From Umezawaea tangerina (GTDB lineage Bacteria > Actinomycetota > Actinomycetes > Mycobacteriales > Pseudonocardiaceae), in the NCBI RefSeq assembly GCF_003002815.1, contig NZ_PVTF01000001.1:1-64000 (forward strand): 64,000 bases of DNA. The letters run 5' to 3'. Shown here piece after piece: positions 9,166 through 17,461 of this stretch (the first letter of the stretch is position 1; each line of letters opens with the position of its first letter). Made by a program: the position numbers and the translations under genes. The notes beneath the pieces were generated by a model, which worked only from the letters and a program-made list of their open reading frames with translations, did no database searches and was not told where the DNA came from.

Positions 9166-9486
9166 TCACAGGTAAAGACCGGTCCCCTGATCGGTTTGCT
9201 CGGTCGCGGTCGCGTGCACGTCCCGCTCCCGCATGACCAGGTAGGTCTGCCCGTTGATCTCGACTTCCAGCTGGTCGTCCGGGTTGAACAGCACCCGGTC
9301 CCCGACCTTCACGTGGCGCACGTGGGTACCGATGCCGTGGACGTCGCCCCAGGCGAGGCGCTTCGCCATCTGCGCCGTGGACGGGATCACGATGCCACCG
9401 CTGCTGCGGCGCTCCCCGTCCTCGGGCGAGATCCGCACCAAGACGCGGTCGTGCAGCATCTGGATCTCGAGCTTGACATCAGCCAC
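9166..9486 (-). CDS. GroES-like co-chaperonin (Cpn10 family)
   Basis: A 106-residue member of the Cpn10/GroES family: IQMLHDRVLVRI, GGIVIPSTAQ, then GDRVLFNPDD and YLVMRERDVHA follow the order of GroES. The mobile loop region is ERRSSGGIVIPSTAQMAKRLAWGDV. It is not next to a groEL gene and its sequence departs from classic GroES, so it is probably a paralogue rather than the main co-chaperonin. Whether it caps a GroEL ring is unknown. The start is GTG. It is transcribed in the same direction as the vanW-like gene, 81 bases upstream of it. Confidence 0.85.
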   Translation of the reverse strand: MADVKLEIQMLHDRVLVRISPEDGERRSSGGIVIPSTAQMAKRLAWGDVHGIGTHVRHVKVGDRVLFNPDDQLEVEINGQTYLVMRERDVHATATEQTDQGTGLYL

Positions 9487-9535
9487 TCGGAGAGTCTACG
9501 TGCCAGAAGTCGTGGTCCGGACCAGGTGTACACCC

Positions 9536-11374
9536 CTAGATGTCGTCCATACCGCCCATCAGCAGCGGCAGCCTGTTGGAACCGCCCTTTGTCACACGAA
9601 CGGGTACACCCCAGTCCTGACGGGTGAGGCGGCAGACCGGATGGTCGACCGCGGGGTCGTCCGTGCAGCTAGCGGCCTGTGCGACGACGTGCAGCACGCC
9701 CTCGGTGAACCCTTCGGCGATCCGCAGCCGCCGGGTGAGGTCGGTGCCGACGCCGTCACCTCCCAGCAACAGCTCTGGTGGCGAACTCGTGACCTCCAGG
9801 CGTGTCGAGGGGCCGTAGCGGTCGTCGAGCTTGGTCCCCTTCGGCGGCGTGAAGACGACCGCCAGCTCCAGCTCGCCGACGCCGATCTCCGACGGCGGCC
9901 TGCGCACCTGGTGCGCCTCGCCTGCGACCAGCTCGGCGGCCACGCCGGGCGCCACCGGGCGGTCCAGCCGGTGCGCGGCCGACGCCACGACCACCAGCTC
10001 GCCGTCGACCAGGACCGCGTCCGACGGCTCGGCGATACCGCAGGCCAACGTGGACACCTGACCGGTCGCGGGGTCGTAGCGGCGCAGGGCCCCGTTGTAG
10101 GTGTCGGAGATCGCGACGCTGCCGTCCGGCAGCGCGGTCACGCCGAGCGGGTGCTGCAACAGCGCCTGGTCCGCGTCGCCGTCGCGGTGGCCGAAGTCGA
10201 ACAGCCCCTTGCCGATCGCGGTGTGGACCGTCCGGTCCGCGTCCAGCCAGCGCAGCGCCGAGGTCTCCGAGTCGACCAGCCACAGCCGGTCCCCGTCCGC
10301 CGCGAGACCCGAGGGCTGCGCGAAGAACGCCTCCAGCGCGGGCCCGTCGCTCAGCCCCTCCACGGTGGTGCCCGCCAGGCGGCTCAGCCGCTTCGCGACG
10401 GGGTCGAACAGGCCCAGGGTGTGGTTGCCCGCCAACGCGATGGCCACGCCCCGCGCGGGCTCCCACCACGCCACGTCCCACGGGCTGGTCAGGTCGATCC
10501 CGTCCGCGGGCCCGTCGGTCGCCCCGTTACGCCACTGCTCTCCCGTGCCCGCGACCGTGGTCACCTCACCGGTGTCCAGGTCCAGGCCGCGCAGCAGGTG
10601 GTTCACCGTGTCCGCGACGACCGCGTGGTAGCCGACCTGCGCCGCGATCTCGTCCGGCAGCAGCGCGATGCCCGCGGGCTCGGAGAACGTCGGCCGGAGC
10701 CCGTCCGCGCGCCCCCGTTCACCGGTGCCGATCCGCCGCACGACCGTCTCGCCGTCGGTATCCAGCTCCACCAGGCCGTGGTGCGCCGAGTCCGCCACCA
10801 GCAGCGTGCCCCGCCCCGTCAGCACCGCCTTCGCCGGGAACCGCAGCTCGGTCCCAGCGGCCGGCGGCGGCACGTACAGCCCGTCCCCGCGGTGCAGCGT
10901 CCCCTTGGCCTCGTGCTCCGCGACCAGCTCGGTGACCACCTGCCGCAACGCGTCGACGTGCCCCTCACCGGCCGCGACGTGCACCACGTACCCCTCCGGG
11001 TCCACCAGCACCAGCGTCGGCCACGCCTTCACCGCGTACGCCTGCCAGGTCACCAGCTCCGGGTCGTCCAGCACCGGGTGGTGCACCTCGTACCGCTCCA
11101 CCGCCGCCGCCAGCGCGTCCGGATCCGCCTCGTGCGCGAACTTCGGCGAATGCACCCCGATCGTCACCAGCACGTCCGCGAACTCCGCTTCCAGCGGCCG
11201 CAGCTCGTCGAGGACGTGGAGGCAGTTGATGCAGCAGAACGTCCAGAAGTCCAGCAGCACGACCTTCCCGCGCAGCTCGGCCAACCGGACGTCCCGACCC
11301 CCGGTGTTGAGCCAGCCCCGGCCGACGAACTCGGGGGCGCGGACACGGGCACGGCGGCGTTGGGCGGTGGTCAC
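9536..11374 (-). CDS. Thioredoxin-fold / NHL-repeat protein
   Basis: About 612 residues. The N-terminal third is a thioredoxin-like (TlpA/AhpC-type) domain with the redox motif in VVLLDFWTFCCINCLHVLDEL (CxxC = CINC). The rest contains NHL-type beta-propeller blades, recognisable as repeated patterns such as PAGIALLPDEIAA, HPLGVTALPDGSVAISDTYNGALRRYD and QPSGLAADGDRLWLVDSETSALR. This fusion is widespread and sometimes linked to redox maintenance; its exact role is unknown. No signal peptide is evident. The start is taken at GTG 11374; a TTG at 11392 is in frame and either is possible. Confidence 0.85.
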   Translation of the reverse strand: MTTAQRRRARVRAPEFVGRGWLNTGGRDVRLAELRGKVVLLDFWTFCCINCLHVLDELRPLEAEFADVLVTIGVHSPKFAHEADPDALAAAVERYEVHHPVLDDPELVTWQAYAVKAWPTLVLVDPEGYVVHVAAGEGHVDALRQVVTELVAEHEAKGTLHRGDGLYVPPPAAGTELRFPAKAVLTGRGTLLVADSAHHGLVELDTDGETVVRRIGTGERGRADGLRPTFSEPAGIALLPDEIAAQVGYHAVVADTVNHLLRGLDLDTGEVTTVAGTGEQWRNGATDGPADGIDLTSPWDVAWWEPARGVAIALAGNHTLGLFDPVAKRLSRLAGTTVEGLSDGPALEAFFAQPSGLAADGDRLWLVDSETSALRWLDADRTVHTAIGKGLFDFGHRDGDADQALLQHPLGVTALPDGSVAISDTYNGALRRYDPATGQVSTLACGIAEPSDAVLVDGELVVVASAAHRLDRPVAPGVAAELVAGEAHQVRRPPSEIGVGELELAVVFTPPKGTKLDDRYGPSTRLEVTSSPPELLLGGDGVGTDLTRRLRIAEGFTEGVLHVVAQAASCTDDPAVDHPVCRLTRQDWGVPVRVTKGGSNRLPLLMGGMDDI

Positions 11375-11431
11375 TCCGGGATCCAACAACAAGCGGGCGG
11401 GCGGGTGTTCCGGTGTCCAGGATGTGGACGG

Positions 11432-11833
11432 TCAGTACGTCTGCAGCTCGACCAGGTTGCCCTCGGGGTCGCGCAGGTGGGCGGTGCGCAGACCGGGACT
11501 CCAGTACGGGCGGTCCTGGGGTTCGGCGACGAGGGTGGCGCCGTGGCGGGTGAAGCAGGCGGTGGCGCGGTCGAGGTCGTCGACGTGCATGACGAGCATC
11601 GAGGTGTCCTGGGTGGTGGTGTCGGGGAGGTCGGCGGTGCCGACGGCGGCGGCCATGGTGGCGCGACCGAACAGGACCAGCCCCGTCCCGCCGTCGATGT
11701 CCCAGTTGGCGTAGGAGCCCTCGGGGATCACCTTCACCGGTTCCACGCCGACCAGGTCGCGCAGGACGGCGGTGTAGAAGGTGACGGAGGTGGCGAAGTC
11801 GCGGACCAGCAGTCGCGGGTAGAGCGCATCCAT
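11432..11833 (-). CDS. VOC family (glyoxalase-like) protein
   Basis: A 133-residue single vicinal-oxygen-chelate domain made of two beta-alpha-beta-beta-beta halves: LLVRDFATSVTFYTAVLRDLVG at the start and MHVDDLDRATACFTRHGATLV followed by DPEGNLVELQTY at the end. DPEGN near the C-terminal metal ligand (Glu in NLVEL) is typical. Members include glyoxalases, dioxygenases and antibiotic-resistance proteins; the substrate cannot be told here. It is on the same strand as the NYN-type gene, 14 bases downstream of it, so likely co-transcribed. Confidence 0.8.
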   Translation of the reverse strand: MDALYPRLLVRDFATSVTFYTAVLRDLVGVEPVKVIPEGSYANWDIDGGTGLVLFGRATMAAAVGTADLPDTTTQDTSMLVMHVDDLDRATACFTRHGATLVAEPQDRPYWSPGLRTAHLRDPEGNLVELQTY

Positions 11834-11847
11834 GCCCAGATCATGCG

Positions 11848-12222
11848 CTAGCCGCGGACAGTCCGCGGCCCGACCACCTCAGCACCCAGCTCCGTGACCC
11901 GCCGACGCAGCTCCCGATCCGCCGTGACGACCACGCAGCGCCTGCCGGCGCCTTCCTCCCGGACGACCTGGACGATCGTGTCGTCCCCCTCGCCGGGTGA
12001 GCGGACCACGCGCACGCCGTCGACCGACTCGACGCGATTCGCCTTGCCCTCCACGACGAGCACGACCTCCACCGGACCGTCGGCATCGATACCGGTCGCG
12101 GCGACGGCGACCAGTGAGTCGCGCAGGCGCTCCGCGGCACCCGCACGGTCTCGCCACCAGCCGTCGGGCACGGAGCCGACCACGTTGGCGGAGTCGACGA
12201 CCAGGAGGGGCAGCGCGTCCAT
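11848..12222 (-). CDS. NYN/PIN-like domain protein
   Basis: A 124-residue protein with the pattern of a small NYN (PIN-like) ribonuclease domain. It begins LLVVDSANVVGSVPDGWWRDR, where Asp and Asn fit the first metal-binding positions, continues with VVRSPGEGDDTIVQVVRE and ends with VVVTADRELRRRVTELGAEVV, where TADRELR fits the last acidic cluster. It may cut RNA, but no partner is visible. The start at 12222 is chosen because the homologous part begins there; the frame is open upstream to 12276. Confidence 0.65.
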   Translation of the reverse strand: MDALPLLVVDSANVVGSVPDGWWRDRAGAAERLRDSLVAVAATGIDADGPVEVVLVVEGKANRVESVDGVRVVRSPGEGDDTIVQVVREEGAGRRCVVVTADRELRRRVTELGAEVVGPRTVRG

Positions 12223-12610
12223 GCCCGCCAGTTTGTCAGCTTTGGTTGACAACCGCAGAGCCCGCCCCGGCTTCACCGGGCCCCGAGATGGGGTTCGTGG
12301 CAGCGTTGCTCATGCCGTTCGACAACGTCGAGCGTGCGGGATCTCCGCCCGACCGCATGTTCACCCGATTGGGTCTCAGCGTGGCGTTTCCCCAGGTAGC
12401 GGGAGGTACGAGGAGCGTGGATACTTGGTTCCGGTGGTTCGCGGGGTTCCGCGAGCAGCGATGAGAGCGATCCGTGGAAGCGCTCTCAACGTTGTGGAAA
12501 ATAGGAGGTCCCCACACACCACCAACACCCGACCAACGTCCTGCCCCACCCATCCACCAGGGTCCCGGACCGCAGCCACCTACCGGAGAACTGCCTGCCG
12601 GTGAACTGCT
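12223..12610. other. Non-coding stretch
   Basis: No credible gene. The only clear element is the 14-bp LacI-type palindrome at 12475-12488. Open frames here have no ribosome site and run into the repeat array. Confidence 0.5.
12475..12488. promoter_or_regulatory. LacI-type palindrome TGGAAGCGCTCTCA
   Basis: It fits TGRRAGCGCTYYCA, the shape of operators used by LacI-family sugar regulators such as CebR. An identical 14-mer lies at 53115-53128. No sugar gene starts next to it, so its role is uncertain. Confidence 0.35.
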
Positions 12611-12945
12611 CGCCAGCCCGCACCGCTTGCCAGCCCGCACCGCCACCAGCCGTCTCCCGCCCCGCGCCTCAGCCAGCCGGTGCCACGGCCAGCCCGTGCC
12701 ACGCCACGGACAGCCGGTACTTCGGGAAGCTGGTGCTTCGACCAGCCGTCCCACGTCGCGGCTGGCCCGTGCCATGGCCAGCAGGTGCGACGGCAAGCTG
12801 GTGTCTCGGCCAGCCGGTGCCCCGGCAAGCTGGTACCTCGGCAAGCTGGTACCCCAGGCCAGCCCGTGCCACGGCTAGCTGGCCCGCATCGCAGCCAGCT
12901 AGCCCCTGACCCGCATCCCGGTCAGCCCGCGTCACGACCGGCCAT
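12611..12945. repeat. 16-bp tandem repeat array
   Basis: At least a dozen degenerate copies of a 16-base unit with consensus close to CMAGCYGGTGCCWCGG. The best-kept stretch is 12778-12858, where successive units start at 12778, 12794, 12810, 12826 and 12842; others begin at 12673, 12689, 12710, 12726, 12762, 12859 and 12875. Some units are 17-22 bases. Sixteen is not a multiple of three, so the array shifts frame at every unit and is not a protein repeat. No spacers of constant length are present, so it is not CRISPR. Confidence 0.75.
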
Positions 12946-13042
12946 CCACGTCGTGGCCGGCGAACATCGAGCGAATCCGTCTCCCAGCCCACGGACAGCC
13001 ACCAGATCTGGTGGTTGGTCTGCCGGCCACAGCCGGGCCAAG

Positions 13043-13086
13043 TCCATGCGCACCCAGCACCGCGTCCATGCGCATCCAGCACCGCA
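13043..13086. repeat. Two copies of a 22-bp repeat
   Basis: TCCATGCGCACCCAGCACCG-type units start at 13043 and 13065 and differ at two positions; a third partial copy (CCCAGCACCG) follows. This is a second, unrelated tandem repeat just before the end of the peptidase gene. Confidence 0.6.
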
Positions 13087-13133
13087 CCCAGCACCGGCCG
13101 GGTGCGGACCTGCGGGAGTTGTGGGCGCGCCGG

Positions 13134-14498
13134 CTACCGCCTGCCGCGGCGTAGCTCGGCGAGGTCGTCCGGGCCGGGACCGTTGAACGTGGACGTCTGG
13201 ACGGACGCGGGTACGTCGGCCCAGCGCAGAACCGCCGCCTTCGCCTGTGCACGTTGGGTTTCCGGCAGCTGGGCGATGTCCGAGCCGTGGTTGCCGCCCG
13301 GCACCGTGAAGCTGAGCGAGTCGCGGGTGCCGGGGCCGAGGCGGAAGGGTTCGGCGCCCCACGGGTCGTTGCCGCCGTAGACGAACAGCAGGCTGCGGCC
13401 CGCGAAGCGGACCCAGGTGTCGACGTCGCGCATCGCGCCGGGCTGGAAGTGCATCGGGATGTCGGCGGGTACGAACGACCGGGGCACGCTGGAACCGGGG
13501 TAGCGCAACAGGTCCGCCACCGCGCGCTCGTCGGCCTCGGGTGAGCCGAGCTGGGTGCCGGCCTGGTAGTAGTACGGCGTGAACGGTGCGACGCCGGTGT
13601 CGGTGTAGAAGTCGAAGCCGACCGTGTCGTCCATGAACCGCACCAGCTCCTCGACGGTCGCGTCGGGGCCGGGGACGGCCGCGCACTTGGCCTGGGTCTG
13701 GTACTGCCAGAAGGTGAACGGCGTGTCGAGGACCAGGATCTCCAACGCCTTCTGCGGCGTTCCGAAGAGCTCGTCGTACCGGTAGCCCCTGGCCAGCATG
13801 ATCGCCACGACCTCGTCGCGGTGCTGGAGGACCTGCCGCTGCACGCCTTCCAGGCGCCGGTTGCACGAGTCGTCGTCCCCGGCGCGCGCGATGAAGTCGG
13901 CGTAGACGTCCCGGCGGTCGACCACGTCGTTCGGTGCCACGTAAGCGATCGTGCCGTCGACGTCGTGCGGGAAGAACCGCCGGTGGTAGACCGACGCCAT
14001 GCCGCCCTTGCTCGCGCCGGTCGACAGCCAGGACGCGCGGTAGATCGCCTTGAACGCCCGCACGATCCGGTGGTGGTCCGACGCGGCCTGCTCGATGTCG
14101 AGGTCCCGCCAGTTCGCGGGTTCGGGCCGTGAGGGCGGGAAGAAGCGCTGTTCGACGCTGAGCTGGTTGCCGTCCACGAGCCTCGCGGGCTCGGACAGCC
14201 CCGGCCCGCCCGGTAGGTCGTAGCCGGTGGTGTGCAGCACCATCGGACGGCGTTCGTCCTTGTGCAGCAACGAGATCCGCTGTTCGAAGTCGCCGCGCCA
14301 CGGGCGTTGGTGGTCGACCGGCTGGCGGAACCCGAGCACGAAGTAGCGGTACTCGCCGACCGCGGCCTTGCTGATGATCCGCAGCCCCTGGATCGCCGTC
14401 AGCCGGGTCTCCAGGTCGGGTGCCGCGGCCGCGACACCCACTGCCGTCGAGGAAAGAGCGAGGACCAGGACCACGAACAACCGCGTCAGCCGGTGCAC
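13134..14498 (-). CDS. Secreted S37/S28-type tripeptidyl aminopeptidase
   Basis: A 454-residue exported serine peptidase of the PS-10 (PF05576, S37) type, which resembles the Streptomyces tripeptidyl/prolyl aminopeptidases. A signal peptide covers residues 1-26 (RLFVVLVLALSSTAVGVAAAA). The nucleophile is Ser163 in STGASKGGMAS; the acid is likely the Asp in FVYGGNDPWGAE and the histidine the one in PGGNHGSDI. It would release short peptides outside the cell. The GTG start at 14498 places the signal peptide correctly; no strong ribosome site is visible. Non-coding DNA flanks it on both sides. Confidence 0.85.
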   Translation of the reverse strand: MHRLTRLFVVLVLALSSTAVGVAAAAPDLETRLTAIQGLRIISKAAVGEYRYFVLGFRQPVDHQRPWRGDFEQRISLLHKDERRPMVLHTTGYDLPGGPGLSEPARLVDGNQLSVEQRFFPPSRPEPANWRDLDIEQAASDHHRIVRAFKAIYRASWLSTGASKGGMASVYHRRFFPHDVDGTIAYVAPNDVVDRRDVYADFIARAGDDDSCNRRLEGVQRQVLQHRDEVVAIMLARGYRYDELFGTPQKALEILVLDTPFTFWQYQTQAKCAAVPGPDATVEELVRFMDDTVGFDFYTDTGVAPFTPYYYQAGTQLGSPEADERAVADLLRYPGSSVPRSFVPADIPMHFQPGAMRDVDTWVRFAGRSLLFVYGGNDPWGAEPFRLGPGTRDSLSFTVPGGNHGSDIAQLPETQRAQAKAAVLRWADVPASVQTSTFNGPGPDDLAELRRGRR

Positions 14499-15608
14499 GG
14501 GGTCGAACGTATCGACCGGTCGGAGGGGTGGGCACCGGCCGATCGGAGGGAGCCGAAAATTGTCGGTGGTCGCTGGGAGGATGGTGCGACACCGAAGAAG
14601 GGGGATCGATGAGCTCGGGGTTCGGACGGGGTGGGGGTTCCGAGGAGCCGTGGACCGGCAGCGCCACGCGTGGTTCGGGCAGGTGCCGGGGGATGCCGAG
14701 GTGACGTGCCCGGTCCTGGGGTTCGGGCACGGATTCGAGTACGGCACACGGGTTCTGACGGGGGTGGCCTCGCGCTCGGTGGGGATGGCTGAGCGCGAGG
14801 CCCGGACCCGGCTGCGGTGGTCGGGCAACGGGGTGGTTGCCCGGTTCGCCGAAGCGGGGTGACGGCTTGGCCTGAAACGGAGGCCAGGCCGGGGCGGCAC
14901 AACACCAAGGGGGTCGGACGGCACAGGGGGGGTGGACCGTGGTCCAGCCGGACGACCGGGAAGATGTCGATCCGCCGAGGTGGGTCGCCGGACCAGGTGC
15001 GTGACCGGCTCCAAGGGGGAGGGGGTCGTGCCGTTTCCGACGCTGGGCTTCAAGTCAGCGGAAGAACGTGCGGCGCCGGAGCCGGGGTTCGGGCAAGCTG
15101 GTGGGACGGGGAAAGGCCATCGGTGTTCGCACCGGCGGTCGGTGCGGGGCCTGTCGTTCTGGATGCGGCTTGCCCGGCGGTCGGCGGGGTGCGGCGAACA
15201 CGCCGTCGACCGTGGTGGAGTCGCGTTCCCCGCGCAGCGGATGCGGGAACGCGGCGGCGTGGGCTGACCGGGGTTGAGGGGCTCGCGGTCAGCGATGAGG
15301 TGCGGAGTGCGTGGACGCGCCCGGATGGTCGGCGGTTGCGGCGAATCAGCCGCCGGCCATCCGGGCTGCGAGGCGACGTAGTCCCTGGTGGGAACCTTGC
15401 CCGCAGTCCTCGACCGGCCTGGGGCCGGGAGCTGCGCCGTGCCCGGGCGGGCCGGTTTTGGGCAAAAGGAAACCCCGCGGTGCTGCCAGGTCGGGGGTCC
15501 GACAGCATCGCGGGGTCATCTGGAACATCGACTCGCGCTCGGGAACCGTTACACACCCCTGCAGTTGTGACTCGGATCACGATCACGCGGGACGTTCCAC
15601 GTGGATGA
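14499..15608. other. Gene desert
   Basis: About 1.1 kb with no convincing gene. The top strand is G-rich. Long frames are open on both strands, as expected at this GC, but none has a family-like sequence or good start. A frame from GTG about 14649 to 14862 (roughly 70 codons) is the least implausible. A hairpin at 15473-15515 is the only structured element seen. Confidence 0.5.
15473..15515. terminator. Hairpin, possible terminator or small RNA end
   Basis: Arms 15473-15485 and 15503-15515 pair at 12 of 13 positions (CCCCGCGGTGCTG / CAGCATCGCGGGG). No gene ends beside it, so it may end an unannotated transcript. Confidence 0.45.
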
Positions 15609-15649
15609 ACGTCGTCCCTGGCATGCGGGAGGCCTGCCAGGGACGACGT
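15609..15649 (-). terminator. Hairpin terminator after the 48-residue gene
   Basis: 15-bp perfect arms 15609-15623 and 15635-15649, located downstream of the small gene at 15725-15871. Confidence 0.8.
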
Positions 15650-15724
15650 CCCATCTCCTCTGCGCTCGCGCTCTACGACGGGGGCTCACCCGGTGTCGAT
15701 CGGGTGACGTCGCGGCGGCGGGTG

Positions 15725-15871
15725 TCAGCGGAGGGTGTTGACCTGGTTCTGGGCGATCGCCATCAGCTCGTGGCGCATGGCCTGCGACGGCGCGGTGTCG
15801 ATGGCGCGCGCGATGGCCTTGCGGTTGCGAGCTTCGACACGACGGGCGCGGAGCTTCGCGGTGATGTTCAT
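15725..15871 (-). CDS. Small basic hypothetical protein (48 aa)
   Basis: A 48-residue Arg/Ala-rich protein starting MNITAKLRARRVEARNRKAI and ending QNQVNTLR. It is predicted to be a mostly helical, basic, soluble peptide. It has an ATG with GAGAGGG 11 bases upstream and is followed by a strong hairpin terminator, which together support a real gene. I do not recognise a named family; similar short basic proteins are common in actinomycetes. It could bind nucleic acid, but that is only suggested by charge. Confidence 0.6.
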   Translation of the reverse strand: MNITAKLRARRVEARNRKAIARAIDTAPSQAMRHELMAIAQNQVNTLR

Positions 15872-16060
15872 CGGTATTACATCCCTCTCAGAGGTTCTCT
15901 CGGTTGCGTAGCTCAAGTATGCACCCTGCCGCCCGGTTGTGCACGTGATTATCCGGTGAGTTGGGGCACACGCCAGCGAATCATCGGCTGTAACCAGTTT
16001 AATCCCGATGATTCCTCTGCCAGACACCTGTCTACACCGGACAGACCCTTCAACGCCGGC

Positions 16061-16072
16061 CCGCTCTCTAGC
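16061..16072. repeat. 12-mer flanking the ATPase gene, left copy
   Basis: CCGCTCTCTAGC here is repeated exactly at 17388-17399, on the other side of the AAA ATPase gene. Each copy is followed by a CTAGAC-containing stretch. Confidence 0.5.
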
Positions 16073-16129
16073 TCTGGCACTAGACAGCCGAATACAGCGG
16101 GATGCACCACGTGCACGCAGGTGGGAGGC

Positions 16130-17323
16130 CTAGTCCTCGCGGCCGAGCAGGAACCGGCCGAAGTGCGGCACGGTGAACGCGATCTGCCCGCGCTCCGCCG
16201 AGTACACGAGCCCCTTCTTGATGAGGCTGTCGCGCGCCGGGGACAGCGACGACGGCTTGCGGGCCAGGTGCTCGGCGACCTGGGCGGTGTTGACGCCCGC
16301 GTCCTTGCCGTCGGTCATCTCGGCCATCGCCCGCAGGTACTCGCGTTCCGCGGGCGTGGCGCGCTCGTAGCGCGAACCGAAGAACCCGACGGCCAGCTCG
16401 GCGTCGGCCTCGGGTGCGGCGACGGAGACGTCCAGCGCGGTGATCGGGTCGTCCGGCGCCGCGTCCCAGGCCGCCTTGCCGTACGCCTGGATGAAGTACG
16501 GGTAGCCGCCCGAGGCGTCGAACAGCGCGTCGAGCGCCTCGACCTGGATGTCGGCGCCCTCTCGTTCGACCGGGGCGAGGACCGCGCGGTCGGCGTCCTC
16601 CCGGCTGAGTCGGTCGATCCGCACGTACCGGAACAGCCGCTCGGAGTACGACTTGCTCGCCGACAGCACAGCGGGCAGGTGCGGCAGGCCCGCGCCGACG
16701 ACGACCAGCGGCGCGCCGGACTGGGACAGCTCGTGGCACGCGGCGCACAGCGCGGAGATGTCGTCCGGCCGCAGGTCCTGCATCTCGTCGATGAGCAGGG
16801 CGACGCCGGTCCCGACGTCCTGCGCCAGCTCGGCCACGTCGGTGAACAGCTCGACCAGGTCGATCTCGATGTCGCCCGAGTCGGCCCTGCCCTGCGTCGC
16901 GGGCACGTCGATGCCGGGCTGCCAGCGGTCGCGGAGCTTCGCGTCGGCCGGGTTCGACCGCAGTGCGAACGCCTTCAGCACGCCCAGCGCCGCCTCGACC
17001 CGGTCCGGTGCGCGGTGCCGGACGGCGAGGTCGCGGATCGCCCGGTGCAGCGCGGCGGCCAGCGGTCGGCGCAGGCCAGCGTCCGGCCGGGCCTCGATCT
17101 TGCCCGCGCCCCAGCCGCGGCGCAGCGCCATCGACCGCAGCTCTCCAAGTAGCACCGTCTTGCCGACGCCGCGCAAGCCGGTGAGCACCAGGCTGCGTTC
17201 GGGGCGGCCGCGCGCCACCCGTTCCAGCACGACCTCGAAGGCGCCGACCTCCTTGTCGCGCCCTGCCAGCTCGGGCGGACGTTGGCCTGCACCGGGGGCG
17301 AACGGGTTGCGCACCGGGTCCAC
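16130..17323 (-). CDS. AAA ATPase (Orc1/Cdc6-like archaeal-type)
   Basis: A 397-residue ATP-binding protein. Walker A is TGLRGVGKT (about residues 48-56), Walker B is VALLIDEMQDL (about 174-184), and a sensor-like segment follows in PLVVVGAGLPHLP. The C-terminal third (TPAEREYLRAMAEMTDG and onward) looks like a winged-helix DNA-binding domain. The layout matches AAA ATPases of the ATPase_2/Orc1-Cdc6-like group found alone in many actinobacterial genomes; the function is unknown and may be DNA-linked or signalling. The region upstream of the start carries several CTCTAG elements that could be its own binding sites. Confidence 0.82.
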   Translation of the reverse strand: MDPVRNPFAPGAGQRPPELAGRDKEVGAFEVVLERVARGRPERSLVLTGLRGVGKTVLLGELRSMALRRGWGAGKIEARPDAGLRRPLAAALHRAIRDLAVRHRAPDRVEAALGVLKAFALRSNPADAKLRDRWQPGIDVPATQGRADSGDIEIDLVELFTDVAELAQDVGTGVALLIDEMQDLRPDDISALCAACHELSQSGAPLVVVGAGLPHLPAVLSASKSYSERLFRYVRIDRLSREDADRAVLAPVEREGADIQVEALDALFDASGGYPYFIQAYGKAAWDAAPDDPITALDVSVAAPEADAELAVGFFGSRYERATPAEREYLRAMAEMTDGKDAGVNTAQVAEHLARKPSSLSPARDSLIKKGLVYSAERGQIAFTVPHFGRFLLGRED

Positions 17324-17387
17324 CCTTGAACGCTATCGCCGTATCTAGGGCCAGACCGATATTCGCGCAGACTTGTCGACCATGTTC

Positions 17388-17399
17388 CGCTCTCTAGCA
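17388..17399. repeat. 12-mer flanking the ATPase gene, right copy
   Basis: Exact second copy of CCGCTCTCTAGC (see 16061-16072), followed at once by another CTCTCTAG, inside the divergent promoter between the ATPase and the SIMPL gene. Confidence 0.5.
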
Positions 17400-17461
17400 C
17401 TCTCTAGTGTCCAGGCTAGACGGGGTAATCGTTGCGGATGATCGGCTGCCGGGGTTGGCTG

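Noticed and set aside
9254-11851. An 865-codon open frame on the plus strand
   Set aside because: It is the complement of the GroES-like and thioredoxin/NHL genes, with no ribosome site or recognisable domain.
12236-12844. A minus-strand frame of 202 codons across the 16-bp repeats
   Set aside because: The repeat period is not a multiple of three, so the product is not a true repeat protein, and there is no start site.
12611-12945. CRISPR array
   Set aside because: No constant spacers and no cas genes; units lie head to tail.
14817-15608. A 263-codon plus-strand gene
   Set aside because: Composition is typical of non-coding G-rich sequence, no ribosome site and no family.
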